Of a stretch of 64,000 bases of DNA, positions 43,906-55,065 are shown one piece after another. The translations under genes and the position numbers were made by a program. Position 1 is the stretch's first letter. Every line of letters starts with the position of its first letter. The notes below the pieces were generated by a model. That model ran no database searches and was not told the DNA's origin. It saw nothing but the letters and a program-made list of their open reading frames with translations. The stretch comes from Vanessa cardui (lineage: Eukaryota > Arthropoda > Insecta > Lepidoptera > Nymphalidae): NCBI RefSeq assembly GCF_905220365.1, contig NC_061123.1, forward strand, positions 2,294,001 through 2,358,000. The letters are read 5' to 3'.

Positions 43906-45454
43906 ACAGAACGAGTAATGCGTGAAACTCGATTTAAAACGGAACAAGAACATATTGAAATTATATTTTTTTCAATGAATTTAATTCTTCATTCAAAATT
44001 ATTCGTCAATTAAAAACGTCGCCACGTTTATCATATATGTTAATAGCGTAAGTCAATTTTTTCCAAGTAGTAAAAGAACTATTATTTTGAAAAGGTTTAG
44101 CGGTAGATGTGCAGAACATTGAAGAATGCTTGATTCCAACTCACTAAATTGTTACAATTTAACAAAGAATTAAGTTTATAAAAGGAAAAAAGGTACTGGC
44201 TTAAAGGTTGGCGGTTAGAGACTACTACGGCTGTGTAAGAATAAAAATAAAAATGTGAACAAAATTAAAGAAAATTGGTATTGACAAGCTCCAATTTTAA
44301 CGGAACTAATGTATACTATTCAACATTACAGATATGTGGATGATTTGCTTGCAGTATTCAATTAAATGAAATCAAAACAAAAACCTATCATAGGTTTCGA
44401 AGTTCCTAAAAAGTACCCACTAGTTTTTATAGACGATGCTAATACACACCCCAAATAGATTAATTCAATGGAAAATAACTACAAATTATAAGTATTTTCA
44501 CAGAACGTTTCAAATATGTCGACATATTTTTAATGACACAAACGCAGAAACTCACGTAATATATTCTAGACGTGATTACATTAATTAGAGGTTGGTTCGA
44601 TACAATTAATAGGCAAGTAGGTAGTGTCGTTCTGCCCGTTGCCATGGCAACTATACGTGGCCCCATTGTCACCCCTATCTCGTCTTCATCGTGTCACTTC
44701 GTCGGTTCGTCCTTCCCGTAGTTCGATAATAAAGGCACGTCGGAGAAACGCAAATATTCTATGTAAATTACAACAGCTAGCTTAACAGAGTCTCAATATT
44801 ATTAATGTCTTGCGGATCTTTTAGCGAAATTGTTGGAGAACATTTAGAAAATTTAATCCCTTAAAAATAATTTCATCATACTTGATTCGAGAGGACTTGG
44901 AAATGTATTATACGAAATTAATAAAATGTAAATTTACCAGTGTTGTTGCATAAAATGAAATATAAAAATACATTCATTTTAATTTAATGGTTGAAGAAAC
45001 AACGAAAACAAAATAACAAGCACACACAACATATTGAAAAAGTAAATAGATACAATTTTTGGGATATAATATAAATGATATGATGTTTAAAAATAATATT
45101 AAAATAAAATAAAATGGTTACTGTTCTATTATTTTTTTAAGTGCGACTTCGTACGCATGGGAAGAGGCAACAAAAATGTATAAGATAATTTTTCCGTATC
45201 CCAAAATTACAACACGGTATCATGTATAGTATAAATACAAGCTTGCAAGTTTCATGATGATTGTATCGAAGAAGAAATTCAAAACTCATCATAGAATAAG
45301 GCCGTATTATTGAAATTGCAGAATGCGGTGAGATATGCGATATCGACTAAAAAAAATAAAAAATAATATCACAATTGAAATTAAAGAACATTTCGAAATG
45401 GCGTGTCAACGAAAGTCGCTTGTCAACATTTCACACGTGAGATATGAATTGTAA
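43906..45454. other. Unique sequence with an X-box palindrome
   Basis: AT-rich, with a GC-richer patch at about 44620-44745 around the X-box listed separately. No gene found within the stretch. Confidence 0.4.
44638..44651. promoter_or_regulatory. Perfect RFX X-box palindrome
   Basis: GTTGCCATGGCAAC is the ideal palindromic X-box (GTTNCCATGGNAAC), bound by RFX factors that drive cilium genes in sensory neurons and sperm (known). It sits in a local GC-rich patch outside all repeats. Whether a cilium gene starts nearby cannot be seen in this window. Confidence 0.6.
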
Positions 45455-45512
45455 TCGCATGTGACATTGGCGAAATAATCTGTGCCCTCTCGGCACAAAT
45501 AAAAACAAAAAA
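45455..45512 (+). mobile_element. Family I LINE 3' tip
   Basis: Last ~58 bp of the family: GACATTGGCGAAATAATC, hairpin TGTGCC CTCTC GGCACA and an A-run. Severe 5' truncation with the tail intact is the expected mark of LINE insertion. Confidence 0.75.
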
Positions 45513-45974
45513 AAAAAAACGAATTCTAAAAAAATCACGCCACAGTCGTAGTCGGATTTGATATAGAGTAAAATTATCAGATTAATGAATAATTTTGATC
45601 AAATATAATTGAATCTTAATGAAAAACATTTTTCACTAGACAGCTTTAATACACGCTCTCTTTGTATTTTAATAAATATCTAATCAAGTTAAAGTAAAAA
45701 GTCGAAGTGTTTTGTGAATTCTTAATAAACTTCGCTGAATTTCTAAAACTTTTTATGTTTGTCGCCTCGTCGCTATCGAGTTATTAAAATGACTAAGTTT
45801 AACAAAAATCTGCTTATAGTATACGTCAAGATATACTTACAAAATATTTTTTCTCTTTTTTTTCTAATTTCAGAGCCCCGAATGGAAATTTGGTTTTGTG
45901 ACAAAGTACTTGCAGTTTTTGTTCTTGTGAGAAGCAGTTTATCAGTTCAGAAGCCGAAGCGATAGTTGCAATTA
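45513..45974. other. No supported feature
   Basis: AT-rich; nothing recognised. Confidence 0.4.
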
Positions 45975-46262
45975 TCTACACATATAATAAAATTACAGTG
46001 TCTGTTTGTAATATTAAAGTAACCGCTTTTTACGGAATACAACTGCATGTACGTATATATGGTACAAATACCATCGATTTTGACGAGACTTTCGCTGACA
46101 GATAGCTGATGAAATAATGAGTGACTAAAGCTACTTTTATTTTAGAATTATGTATAAAATAATAATCACATCGGGTGCCTTTATATCACTAAAGCTGTCT
46201 AATATAGCATTAATAGGTTATAGTAAAATCTGCGAACCGAAGTCGCGGCAAAGCTAGTGTTA
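45975..46262 (-). mobile_element. Family H-related LINE tail
   Basis: In reverse: AACACTAGCTTTGCCGCGAC and TTCGGTTCGCAGATTTTAC at the start, and TATTACAAACAGACACTGTA toward the end. A variant of the CTAGCTGTGCCCGCGACTTC start at 7.65 and 20.5 kb. Confidence 0.55.
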
Positions 46263-46318
46263 TATAAAAACGACCACCTACATATTGAGAATATAAGACA
46301 TACAGCAATGAAAGTTTT

Positions 46319-46512
46319 ATTACATAATAGTAGACGCCTGCGGCTTCTCTCGCCTTTTTTGTCAAGTGTTAGGCAAAAAAGTAGCCTATGTCCTTTCTTT
46401 GAGATTAAATTTGCTTCATAACAAATTTCATGAATTTCTGTTCAGCGGTTTTGTCTTGAAAGAGCGACAGACAAACAGAGTTATTTTCATATTTATAATA
46501 TTAATATAGATA
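46319..46512 (+). mobile_element. Family J LINE 3' tail
   Basis: GACGCCTGCGGCTTCTCTCG, AAAAAGTAGCCTATGTCC, TTCAGCGGTTTTGTCTTGAA, AGAGCGACAGACAAACAGAG and a final TATTTATAATATTAATATAG. A very common lepidopteran LINE 3' UTR type (recalled). Confidence 0.7.
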
Positions 46513-46783
46513 AAGAAAAAATATAATAGAAAATGCAATAAGCATTGAACCAATACTCTCGCCTATATGTCATGGGTATTGAAATAACTTGTAATACCTC
46601 CAAAACTACTGTCACAAGTTGCACAGCGTAAGCAGACTGTTTTGAAATTTCGAGGATCTACAAATTTTCATACAAAGTTTTCGTGTATCTGTTAAAGTTT
46701 TGGAAGTGTTTGTTTGAAAAGCGCCCTGGCCGACGATTTCCTCTCCGACTGCGTTGACATAATATGTTAGTTCTATATATATT

Positions 46784-47008
46784 ACTAGCGCTCCGGCTTC
46801 GCACAGGTACAATACTGATATTAAATATACAACAGAATTTGTTCATTTACGACATCACATTAGAAACTTCTAAAGTTATCAGTGATTCTTTACTATATTG
46901 TCCATGTATTATACTAATAAAAATATAGAAAAACCTTTCTCTCTGACCACTATATCTATGTATTTAGAAAAATATATCAAAATCCGTTGCATATTTTATT
47001 GTGCTATT
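46784..47008 (+). repeat. Family D repeat
   Basis: CTAGCGCTCCGGCTTCGCAC, ACGACATCACATTAGAAACT, ATATTGTCCATGTATTATAC and CAAAATCCGTTGCA, then an abrupt switch to family C. Confidence 0.7.
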
Positions 47009-47290
47009 GGTTGGCGGACGAACATAAGGGATACCTGGTAGTATGTGGTCACCACCACATACAGTCAATGGAGCTGTAAGAAACATTAACCTTTCCTTTC
47101 ATCGCCAATGCACCACCAACCTTTGGAACTAAGATTTCATGTCCCTTGTGCCTATAGTTACACTGGCTCACCCACCCTTCAAACCGGAACACAACAATAC
47201 CAAGACTATTGTTTGGCGGTAGAATATCTGATGAGTGCGTGGTGCCCACCCAGACGGGCTTGCACAAAACCACACCACCAAGAAATTAGT
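47009..47290 (+). repeat. Family C dispersed repeat, near full length
   Basis: From TTGGCGGACGAACATAAGGG to CCACACCACCAAG, including CACCACCAACCTTTGGAACT, CTTCAAACCGGAACACAACA and AGAATATCTGATGAGTGCG. Apparently inserted into, or joined to, the end of a family D copy, since D stops exactly where C starts. Confidence 0.85.
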
Positions 47291-47652
47291 AATTTTAAAG
47301 ATCTAAGCAAACATAGAGACAGAAGCGCGAGTTTGTTTTGTGTAATTATGGTATCTGCAAATAAAATAAAAAAAGACTCTTTACATTTGAATATGTATTC
47401 ATATTAGCTTACTTTTTAATTAAATGGGTTTACAATTATGTCACGAGTTCAAAAATGAGATGATCTAATATATTGAATACTAGTGACGTCCCGTATAAAG
47501 AGCATGTCAAACAATTTTCGCATCGAAGTATCTCGAGATTCGATGGTGCTTCAACCTTTCACAACGACTCGGAGAAATACTTCAGAAAATATATCGAAAG
47601 TGACTTGTGATTGTGATTTATTTAAATTCCGAATATCAAATTTATAAATGAT
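47291..47652. other. No supported feature
   Basis: AT-rich spacer before a SINE. Confidence 0.4.
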
Positions 47653-47664
47653 TAAAGACGATAA

Positions 47665-47968
47665 GGAGCCGATGGCCCAGTGGTTAGAGCGCGTATATCT
47701 TAACCGATGATAGCGGGTTCAAACCCAGACAAGCACCACTGAATTTTCACGTGCTTTTGTAATTTCTGTTTATAAATCTCAATCATCACTGTGGTGAAGG
47801 AAAACATTTTGAGAAAATCTGCATGTGTCAAATTTCAATGAAGTTCTGCCACAGGTGTATTCCACCAACCCACATTGGAACAGCGTGTGCAAATAAACCT
47901 TCTCCTCAAAGGGAGAGGAGGCCTTAGCCCAGCAGTGGCAAACTTACAGAATGTTAATATTATTATTA
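47665..47968 (+). mobile_element. SINE family A with target duplication
   Basis: Head with A-box TGGCCCAGTGG and B-box GGGTTCAAACCC; the body has small deletions. Flanks TAAAGACGATAA (47653-47664) and TAAAGACAATAA (47969-47980) differ at one base. The tail is short and AT-rich. Confidence 0.9.
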
Positions 47969-47980
47969 TAAAGACAATAA

Positions 47981-48349
47981 TAATTGAGTATGGCAATACT
48001 AAAAATGAAAATAAAACATTAATAATGGTAAAACCTACCACTTGCATTACCAAAACAGCTAAGTACACACTTCTGAACGTTAAATTTTTTATACTTTTTT
48101 TTTTTTGAAATATTATAATCTTTCAACGGAATCTCTGTAATTTATAAGTCCGCTGGGAATTGAACTCGCGTTCGTGAGTCATTAACTTTTTATATTTTTT
48201 AATTTTTTATCTCGCCTTTTTTGTACTAAAAAGTTTGTAAACATTAGCGTGGCAGACATGGCCCCAACACAATTAGTGTATTTTATATTTTTACACAAAA
48301 TATTAGACATTGTTTTTTATTAAATCATAAAATGTTTTTCATTTCATAG
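47981..48349. other. No supported feature
   Basis: AT-rich. A faint tRNA-like trace (GGGAATTGAACTCGCGTTCG) at about 48153-48172 is too short to call. Confidence 0.35.
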
Positions 48350-48435
48350 AAATTCTAGCATATGTCTAATCCACCAAACCGCATTGGAACAGCGTGGCCC
48401 AGCAGTGGGAAATTAACAGGCTGTTGTTGTTGTGA
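48350..48435 (+). mobile_element. SINE family A, 3' end with internal deletion
   Basis: TTCATAGAAATTCTAGCATA, CCGCATTGGAACAGCGTGG joined directly to CCCAGCAGTGGGAAATTAAC and CTGTTGTTGTTG. About 50 bp of the usual body between the last two blocks is missing. Confidence 0.8.
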
Positions 48436-48907
48436 ATAGAATGTAAGTAAATATTATATTATATTTTAAAGATCCATCATTTACACTAAAAATTCACAAC
48501 GATAAACTACAATTTTTGACACATTGGAACTTACTTAAAAATAATGTTATTTCTATTATGACAATGTAGATAAAACTGATGTAAAGGTATACTCGTATTT
48601 GGATTAGGGACACAAAGGCTGAAAATATTTTCAAGAATGAGTGGACATCGATATACTCTGTATTGTCATCAAGTCATGCTTGCTTTTTTTGAATAGAATA
48701 CTCGAACATCAAGCTCTACTGGACACGGTTGATTAAATTCGATTGTTGGCTCTATGGCGATTAGTCACAGCGACTCGTTAAGAATCGATCACTTATTGAA
48801 ATAACTTAATTGACAAAATTAAAACAATCTTTAACTAATATTTGGGAAGGCATAAACCGATGTTGTTCTTGCATACAAACTCTCATCGTTATAGCAATCT
48901 CTTCAGA
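48436..48907. other. No supported feature
   Basis: AT-rich; nothing recognised. Confidence 0.4.
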
Positions 48908-49165
48908 TGTGAAGGTCGGTCGAGTAGTGTGTACACCGTTTTTAATGGGTACGCTACTCCGAGGTCCCGGGTTCGATTCCCGGCAGATTTGATATAGAAA
49001 AGCTTCATTAGTTTTCTATGTTGTCTTGTGTCTGGATGTTAGTAGAAGCGTCGTTACTTGTTATTTTCCTTAACACAAGTGCTTTAGCTACTTACATTGG
49101 GATCAGAGTAATAGATATATGTGATGCTGTGCAATATTTATTAAAATACTTATTTATAACACTTA
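48908..49165 (+). mobile_element. SINE family B, near full length
   Basis: A-box relative GGTCGAGTAGTGTG, B-box GGGTTCGATTCCCGG, then TTTTCTATGTTGTCTTGTGT, GAAGCGTCGTTACTTGTTAT, GTGCTTTAGCTACTTACATT and GATCAGAGTAATAGATATAT. A tRNA-like head gives Pol III promoter boxes; the acceptor stem cannot be closed, so it is not a tRNA gene. Confidence 0.87.
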
Positions 49166-49743
49166 TCAAAAATGATTTATTCATTAAAACACTAACTTTA
49201 CTAATGAAATGAATACAAAAAGTTTAAGCACTTTTCAATTTCAGCAACAAACATTTTTAAACGAATCTGTGTTTATCTTATAAAACACACAAAACTGAGT
49301 GCAAACATCGTAAGTCAATCGAAGGATGACTTAACAGAATCTCTATCAAGGGAAAGTAATTAGTCACATCCCAAGTTCTGACCTTTCAAAGATATCTAAT
49401 CAAAATGTGACGTAATTTAATCGGAGACAACATTTTAATCAAATTACTTTCACTTTGAAAAGGTGACTACTATCGGGGAATGTGCAAGGGACTCTCGTCC
49501 TTACATATTGCAAATTAAGCCTATGTTGCAGTGTTAGTTTTCGGATAATAAATCTTATATGACAGCCACTGTAAGAGTGTTTCTGGCATGGTAAAGTTTG
49601 AGTCATCAGCCGGCAAAACTTATCCTGGCATAATTTTATAAGAAACCTTTCACGATGCGATACGATTACGATTTTATTGTTTTTATAGTCGCATGTAAAT
49701 TGTACATAAAAAAATACCATTTGATAATATTAAATACCTAATG
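49166..49743. other. No supported feature
   Basis: AT-rich; nothing recognised. Confidence 0.4.
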
Positions 49744-49753
49744 ACGAATTTTC

Positions 49754-50292
49754 TACGAATAGAGCTGAGATGGCCTATTGGTTAGAACGAGTGCATCTTA
49801 ACCGATGATTTCGGGTATAAGCCCAGGCAAGCACCACTATATATATCTATGTGCTGAATTTGTGTTTATAATCCCGAGGAAACCCATAGGTATCTAATTG
49901 CATCAAAATTCCGCCACATGTGCATTCCACCAACCCGCATTGGAACAGCGTTTTTCATTCAGCTTTTCGTTGACGTATTTAAGACACGTACGAAACGTTT
50001 TGCTTCCTCGTTTCTGATACGCACCGCCAAAATCTGGAATACCCTCCCGACCTCCGTTTTCCCCACCACCTACAATATGGGTACCTTCAAGTCCCGAGTG
50101 AATAGGCACCTTCTAGGCAAGCGCGCTCCATCTTAGACTGTATCTCACTTTCCATCAGGTGTGATACAGTCAAGCGCTAGCCTATACATTTAAAAAAAAA
50201 AAAGCGTGCTGGAATATGTTCCAAACCGTCACCTTAATGGGAGAGGAAGCCTTAGTCCAGCAGTGGGAAGTTTACGGGCTGTTACTTTACTT
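49754..50292 (+). mobile_element. SINE family A split by a LINE insertion
   Basis: The 5' part (to GGAACAGCG at 49950) and 3' part (from 50204, GCGTGCTGGAATATG) form one SINE once the inserted LINE tail is removed. Outer target duplication ACGAATTTTC at 49744-49753 and 50293-50302. Tail of ACTTT type. Confidence 0.88.
49952..50203 (+). mobile_element. LINE 3' end nested in the SINE
   Basis: About 250 bp, 5'-truncated, ending in an A-run and flanked by (A)GCGT on both sides. An open frame ending at 50136 reads like the C-terminus of a CR1/Jockey-type ORF2: RTAKIWNTLPTSVFP, then MGTFKSRVNRHL, a pattern I know from these enzymes. 3' UTR follows (TTTCCATCAGGTGTGATACA). The intact frame and target duplication make it younger than the host SINE. 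Confidence 0.85.
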
Positions 50293-50302
50293 ACGAATTT
50301 TC

Positions 50303-50969
50303 ATATAATTTTACCAACAAATTTCAGACGAAATGATTCATGAGGTAGAATGGTTTAAATGTTTTGAGTTAATTGGATAAAATATGATACGGTTGTTGAT
50401 GATATTGGGAAAAAACGTGCGCAATGGGAGCTTTACTGGCGCCACGTAAGCGAATAGTTATATGTATTACGACATAAACGTTTTATGAAGACCATTATTC
50501 TTCCCGCGCGATGCGGAGACCAGTTGGTTTATAAAATACAGAAAATAAATGATATAACACGACTACTTATTCCATTTTCATAAATAAATATATCATTTCT
50601 ATTGCGGTATGTTAAAATTATATTAAAAAGGTTTCATATATATTTTAGAGAACGATAAGAAATAAACTATAGACGATACTACTTTATAATTATTCATTTC
50701 AAGAGCAAATATCCAATATACTTATTTGTACTACTACTCAAATAAACTTTAGTATTATTACTTTCAATTTTAAATAATATTGTATCTGATTGAGATAGTA
50801 ATATACCTAGTTACTTGCACCTTGGAGTACCTGCAACTCAATACACCCTTCTTTATTACTTCTATACTCTATTTTTTTTTTCTCTGTTATATGTACAATA
50901 AGGTATAAAATAGAGTAAAGTACTTCTACAAGAAATAAGGTGATATATAACAAGCTGTTTCATTTTTGT
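50303..50969. other. No supported feature
   Basis: AT-rich; nothing recognised. Confidence 0.4.
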
Positions 50970-51125
50970 GCCCAGAGTATCTCAATTGGAAATCGACGTG
51001 GAAATTCTGCTAGCATTCGTACCACCATTCGACGTGGTCATGATTTACACAGCTACTATTTGAAATTCTCATTTGTATATAGTTAAGACCTTACTGTTAA
51101 TAATGCTTATGTAAATAAATGTTTA
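50970..51125 (+). mobile_element. Family E LINE 3' end, old
   Basis: CCCAGAGTATCTCAATTGGA, GGAAATTCTGCTAGCATTCG, ACCACCATTCGACGTGGTC and the short 3' UTR match the family, with many changes. Confidence 0.6.
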
Positions 51126-51467
51126 TTCACTTTAGAAAAACTACTTCAATTTCACAACAAAGTAGTTTTGCTATTAAAAACTAACAGGCATTAATCCTTT
51201 ATTGCGCATTGAAATAGTCTGAAATAATTAAACAAGTTACTGTAGCTTTATTTCAATCAATTCAATTGTATAACATTATTAATGGGATGTAATATAAGTT
51301 TGCATTGTATGGAATGAAATAATAATTAAGTAATTACATAATAATTAATCAAAATATAAATAGATTAAAAGATAAAAATACAGTTTGTCATATAAAAAAG
51401 TTAAAATCATTGAATATTAAAATTATTGCTTGGAGTTCTTTAGATTTTAAATACTTCTAAAAAAGAA
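51126..51467. other. No supported feature
   Basis: Very AT-rich stretch downstream (in gene sense) of tRNA-Tyr. It starts with the tRNA terminator T-run (A-run on plus at 51459-51464). Confidence 0.45.
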
Positions 51468-51556
51468 TCCTTCGAGCCGGATTTGAACCAGCGACCTATG
51501 GATTACAATAATTGCCATTCTACAGTCCACCGCTCTACCAACTGAGCTATCGAAGG
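51468..51556 (-). tRNA. tRNA-Tyr(GTA): tRNA-Tyr (anticodon GTA), intron-containing
   Basis: 89 bases: 73 mature positions plus a 16-base intron. The acceptor stem CCTTCGA/TCGAAGG closes; D arm with A-box TAGCTCAGTTGG; B-box GGTTCAAATCC; discriminator A at 51468. Anticodon GTA is at 51521-51523, and the intron (51504-51519) lies one base 3' of the anticodon, the usual eukaryotic place, as in nearly all eukaryotic tRNA-Tyr genes (known). A Pol III terminator T-run follows. Splicing by the tRNA endonuclease is needed before use. Confidence 0.96.
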
Positions 51557-52344
51557 TGTGACGTGATATTTAACTTACAACAACACTATGTAAAAAAATG
51601 CACAAATTCAATTAGTAATCGTGAAATTGGTTAATTTACGAAAAGCATTACGGTAAATAATTGGAATTACCTTCAAATTAATTATATTAATCTATTAATA
51701 GTTCGTACATGTGCGCATTGTACGTCAGGTGAAATGAAAATGAAAATCAAAATGTCTAAAAGAAAGTCCTAATTGGTCTAAATTAATTCAAACGTGGATA
51801 AAACATACGATCGTTATTTGTTGATAAGATTAAAAGTGCATTAGAGTCGAGATCTCACTAGTTCCCAGTAATCCAATTCCAACTAATTTTCAGAGCAAAA
51901 TAACTTTCGAAAGTTGCTTAAGTTTTTTAGATCATGTTGGATTCTTATCACGTACTTACAAAGTAAAAGCGAGTTCACTGTGAGGTAATTATTGCATTTC
52001 TTAAGTAATTACTGCGGCACCAAACAATGGATAAGCTACCAAGAATAATTATAATGAAACGAGAGCACCTCAGATGAGACAAAATTGATCGTCTGAAAAA
52101 GGTCAAACGTAATGTGACAAACACATGCTAAGGAAAGAAAATAACGTGCTCAGTACATGGTTTCTGTAGACCACATGTGCCCTGTATGGCTGTGTTTCGA
52201 GTATTAAGGTGCTAGCCCATCAAATTTATAGCCTAGCCATACAACCTCCTTTTCAATTTAGCAGGAACGTACTTGAAAACTCAGACGAGAAAATATCTTC
52301 ATCAATATACTATGGATCTTCATTGTTATTACTTCGCAAACTTT
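51557..52344. other. No supported feature
   Basis: AT-rich; upstream of tRNA-Tyr in gene sense. Confidence 0.4.
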
Positions 52345-52415
52345 ACGTTGTAAGCCGTTCTATCCCTTGTGCCTATAATTACACGTATTCACACACACTT
52401 TGAACCAGTCCATAT
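52345..52415 (+). repeat. Family C fragment
   Basis: TCTATCCCTTGTGCCTATAA, TTACACGTATTCACACACAC and TTTGAACCAG match the middle of the family. Confidence 0.5.
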
Positions 52416-53614
52416 TTATATGTCCTTGTTCCTATTCATAGCCTGACCAGAATCGTATAAAAGTCGACTATAACGCTTCATATTCACTATCAGGCTATAA
52501 ATATTTTAACTAATTAATCAGGTGAAATAATATTGTCACTACAACAAATTAAAGCATTTTAATTAACCTGATTCTTATAGAACGTTTACACACAGACATA
52601 CACACGCACACAAACAAACAATCCAATTCAAAATATCAAAATCAGCAAACATTTGAAAGCAGCGATTGTATCGAGAGCATTAAATTTTCTTAAAACGTTT
52701 TAATAGGCAAATATGTTTATATATTTACATCCGTAGTAAAGAGCGCATTTATAAATGCGCTTATTATTATATATGCGCGATATTACTTGTCTTTGGCTTA
52801 AGCATGATAGCGTCTGATTATCTTTTTATATCTAGTGGAAAACCAGTTTAAGCGTATGAGCGTTATGTCCCGGCGTGAAGAGAATTTTTGTACAGTTTTT
52901 GTTGACATTTGCCACCAGTACTTACGCTTCGCATTGGTCACAGTTTTTGTATATTACGCTATGTCTTGTTATTCTGTTGTATATGGCGCGTGAAGAGAAT
53001 ATGCTCCTTGGATAAACGTCCCTGTCAGAGTAATGATAATTCTTGTAGAACCGAAATAAACTTGAATATACCGTGTCTTATATTTTAACAAAATACCTAC
53101 AGATGACACGATCGTTATATAAAATGAATACCTATATATATATATCCATACCTATAAATATATCCATCTAACTTTGATAGTAGCTTATCATTTTAGGGGG
53201 CTGAGAGCATCTAAAACATTTCAGGAAAAGGATGGCAGATCCTAATAACGCAACTGTTTAATGGTTTTTAAAAGAAATGGATTCCAACTTCATAATGGTT
53301 TGTAGACGATGTGTGAGTGTTGATATTATCGATGAAAGCATTTAACCCAAAAAGTATAAGACGGCTCCTATGACACCTACAGTTTGTGATAATGCTCTTC
53401 GCCACTCCCCCGTAAGTGACACGATAGCATCACTTTAATCGATTAATATAATATCGCTTATAGGCTAAAAATACTGTTAAAGTATATTTAATTAAAAATA
53501 TATTGAGATAATCAATCTTGTAGCATAAAGTAGGGTGACTTTTTAATATATCTTTTTTTTAATTCATACGTTAAAAGTATTTTTGACAAGAAAATGCCCT
53601 ATTCGTATAACTAA
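52416..53614. other. No supported feature
   Basis: AT-rich. Short repeats such as ATATATATATATCCATACC near 53130-53165. Nothing recognised as a gene. Confidence 0.4.
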
Positions 53615-53830
53615 GGCCGCTGGAGCAGACGAGTCCTAGAGTGGAGACCGCGTCTCTGTAAGCGTAATGTAGGGCGACCTCCAACCCGCTGGTCCGACGA
53701 CATTCCCAGAATTGCCGGTGGAAGCTGGACACGGGAAGCAGAGGACCGTACAACGAGGCGCGCTCTGGGGGAGGCCTATGTTCAGAAGAGGACAGTAGTC
53801 AGTTGATGATGATGCTGATGATGATAGGTA
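53615..53830 (+). mobile_element. RTE-type LINE 3' end with open coding remnant
   Basis: From 53615 to the TGA at 53804-53806 a frame is open with no stop for 63 codons and reads like the C-terminus of RTE-clade ORF2: RVLEWRPRLCKRNVGRPPTR, then WSDDIPRIAG and ALGEAYVQ, motifs known from insect endonuclease-reverse transcriptase proteins. It ends in a GATGAT-type tail (to about 53826), also typical of RTE. The 5' part is lost. Confidence 0.85.
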
Positions 53831-54454
53831 ATAGCAAAACATTTGATTATTATAGAAATTAAAATATTTTCATTTTAACAATAAGTTTTAGAATACTGAA
53901 ATTACTGTTGCCTACTAAGGTAAAATTTGATTTCATTCCAACTATCTGCATATGTGCTATAAAAAAACCACAGGCGCTTAACAGTATATGCTTATAGAAG
54001 TGTGTATGTAACTCCTCATAAACGATTGGACCGATGTCAATTAAATTGATTCGATCGAGACCCAATAGGTCCCCTGTGATCAGGAAGTCACTCAAATTAT
54101 TATTTCACCCAAACGAAGTCGGGTGGTAAATATATTATGGAAATATATAACATTTACCATATATACCTAAGTATGATAGATTTTAATATTGTGCTTGGGT
54201 TTCTTATTTCAAAATTTATGCGAGCAAAAATAATCTTAAAAAAAATAAAGTTTATTATTTCGAAGAAAAGTCTTTTAATTTGAATTTCAGATTTGTCCCT
54301 TCACATCTGAATTTTAGATTCGTCACTTTACATTCGACTTTCTAAAGTTATTCGAATCAAAACATCAAAATAAACTTCAATCTAAGATTCTAGAAAAAAT
54401 AGATTATGATATACTTAAATATTTAATATGGTCAATTAATATAATTTTTCTCTA
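53831..54454. other. No supported feature
   Basis: AT-rich; nothing recognised. Confidence 0.4.
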
Positions 54455-54625
54455 ATTTTTGCCTGCGGCTTCGCTCCGGTTTTAGGCCTTGTTTGTAAGG
54501 TATTATTCATACAATATTTTAATACAATATAGCCCGTTTTATTCTGATGCATTAGCTACATTATATTAAAGTTTCAATAAAACTCTCTCACTACTTTTTG
54601 CGTGAAAATATAACAAACATCCATA
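54455..54625 (+). mobile_element. Family J LINE tail fragment
   Basis: TTGCCTGCGGCTTCGCTCCG, ATTCTGATGCATTAGCTACA and TTTTTGCGTGAAAATATAAC match common LINE 3' UTR blocks of this type. Confidence 0.55.
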
Positions 54626-54747
54626 ACACATCTGTCGCTAAAGATAAAATTAAAATAAACTTCAATTTTTTCAAGTTCATTTTTTCAATCCGAACGGTGA
54701 TCTGTTAATACAGGAAGTGTGAATTATACGTACCAGTATTACGTACG

Positions 54748-54905
54748 AGATTATGTTTTCCGAACCGATACGATAGGAACCTTCAAGAAAAGAGTCTATA
54801 CATTTCTTAAACGCACCTACAAGGCCCGGTTGCCACGTGTTGCAGATAGAGTCTCATGTGAACCTTTGTACTCGTTTCCCCACTATACCATAAAAAATAT
54901 GGGTA
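54748..54905 (+). mobile_element. Family G LINE 3' end
   Basis: TTTTCCGAACCGATACGATA, GGAACCTTCAAGAAAAGAGT, TGTTGCAGATAGAGTC and a final CTATACCATAAAAAATAT match the 14.76 kb copy; the coding part reads GTFKKRVYTFLK, a LINE C-terminal pattern. The 68-codon open stretch here is this remnant. Confidence 0.65.
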
Positions 54906-54944
54906 TCAAGAGGATGGATTCATAAAAGTACCGTGATTTTAGTC

Positions 54945-55065
54945 CAGCCATATCCCACTGAGTTTTACATTTTTGTTTATAATTCTTATTATTGATTTAT
55001 AGAAGAAAACATCGTGAGGATACCTATTTGCGTCGAATAAAATTCTGACACATATGTTACCATTA
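54945..55065 (+). mobile_element. SINE family A fragment, old
   Basis: GTTTATAATTCTTATT, AGAAGAAAACATCGTGAGGA, TACCTATTTGCGTC and AAATTCTGACACAT are in family order; the head and 3' end are missing. Confidence 0.5.
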
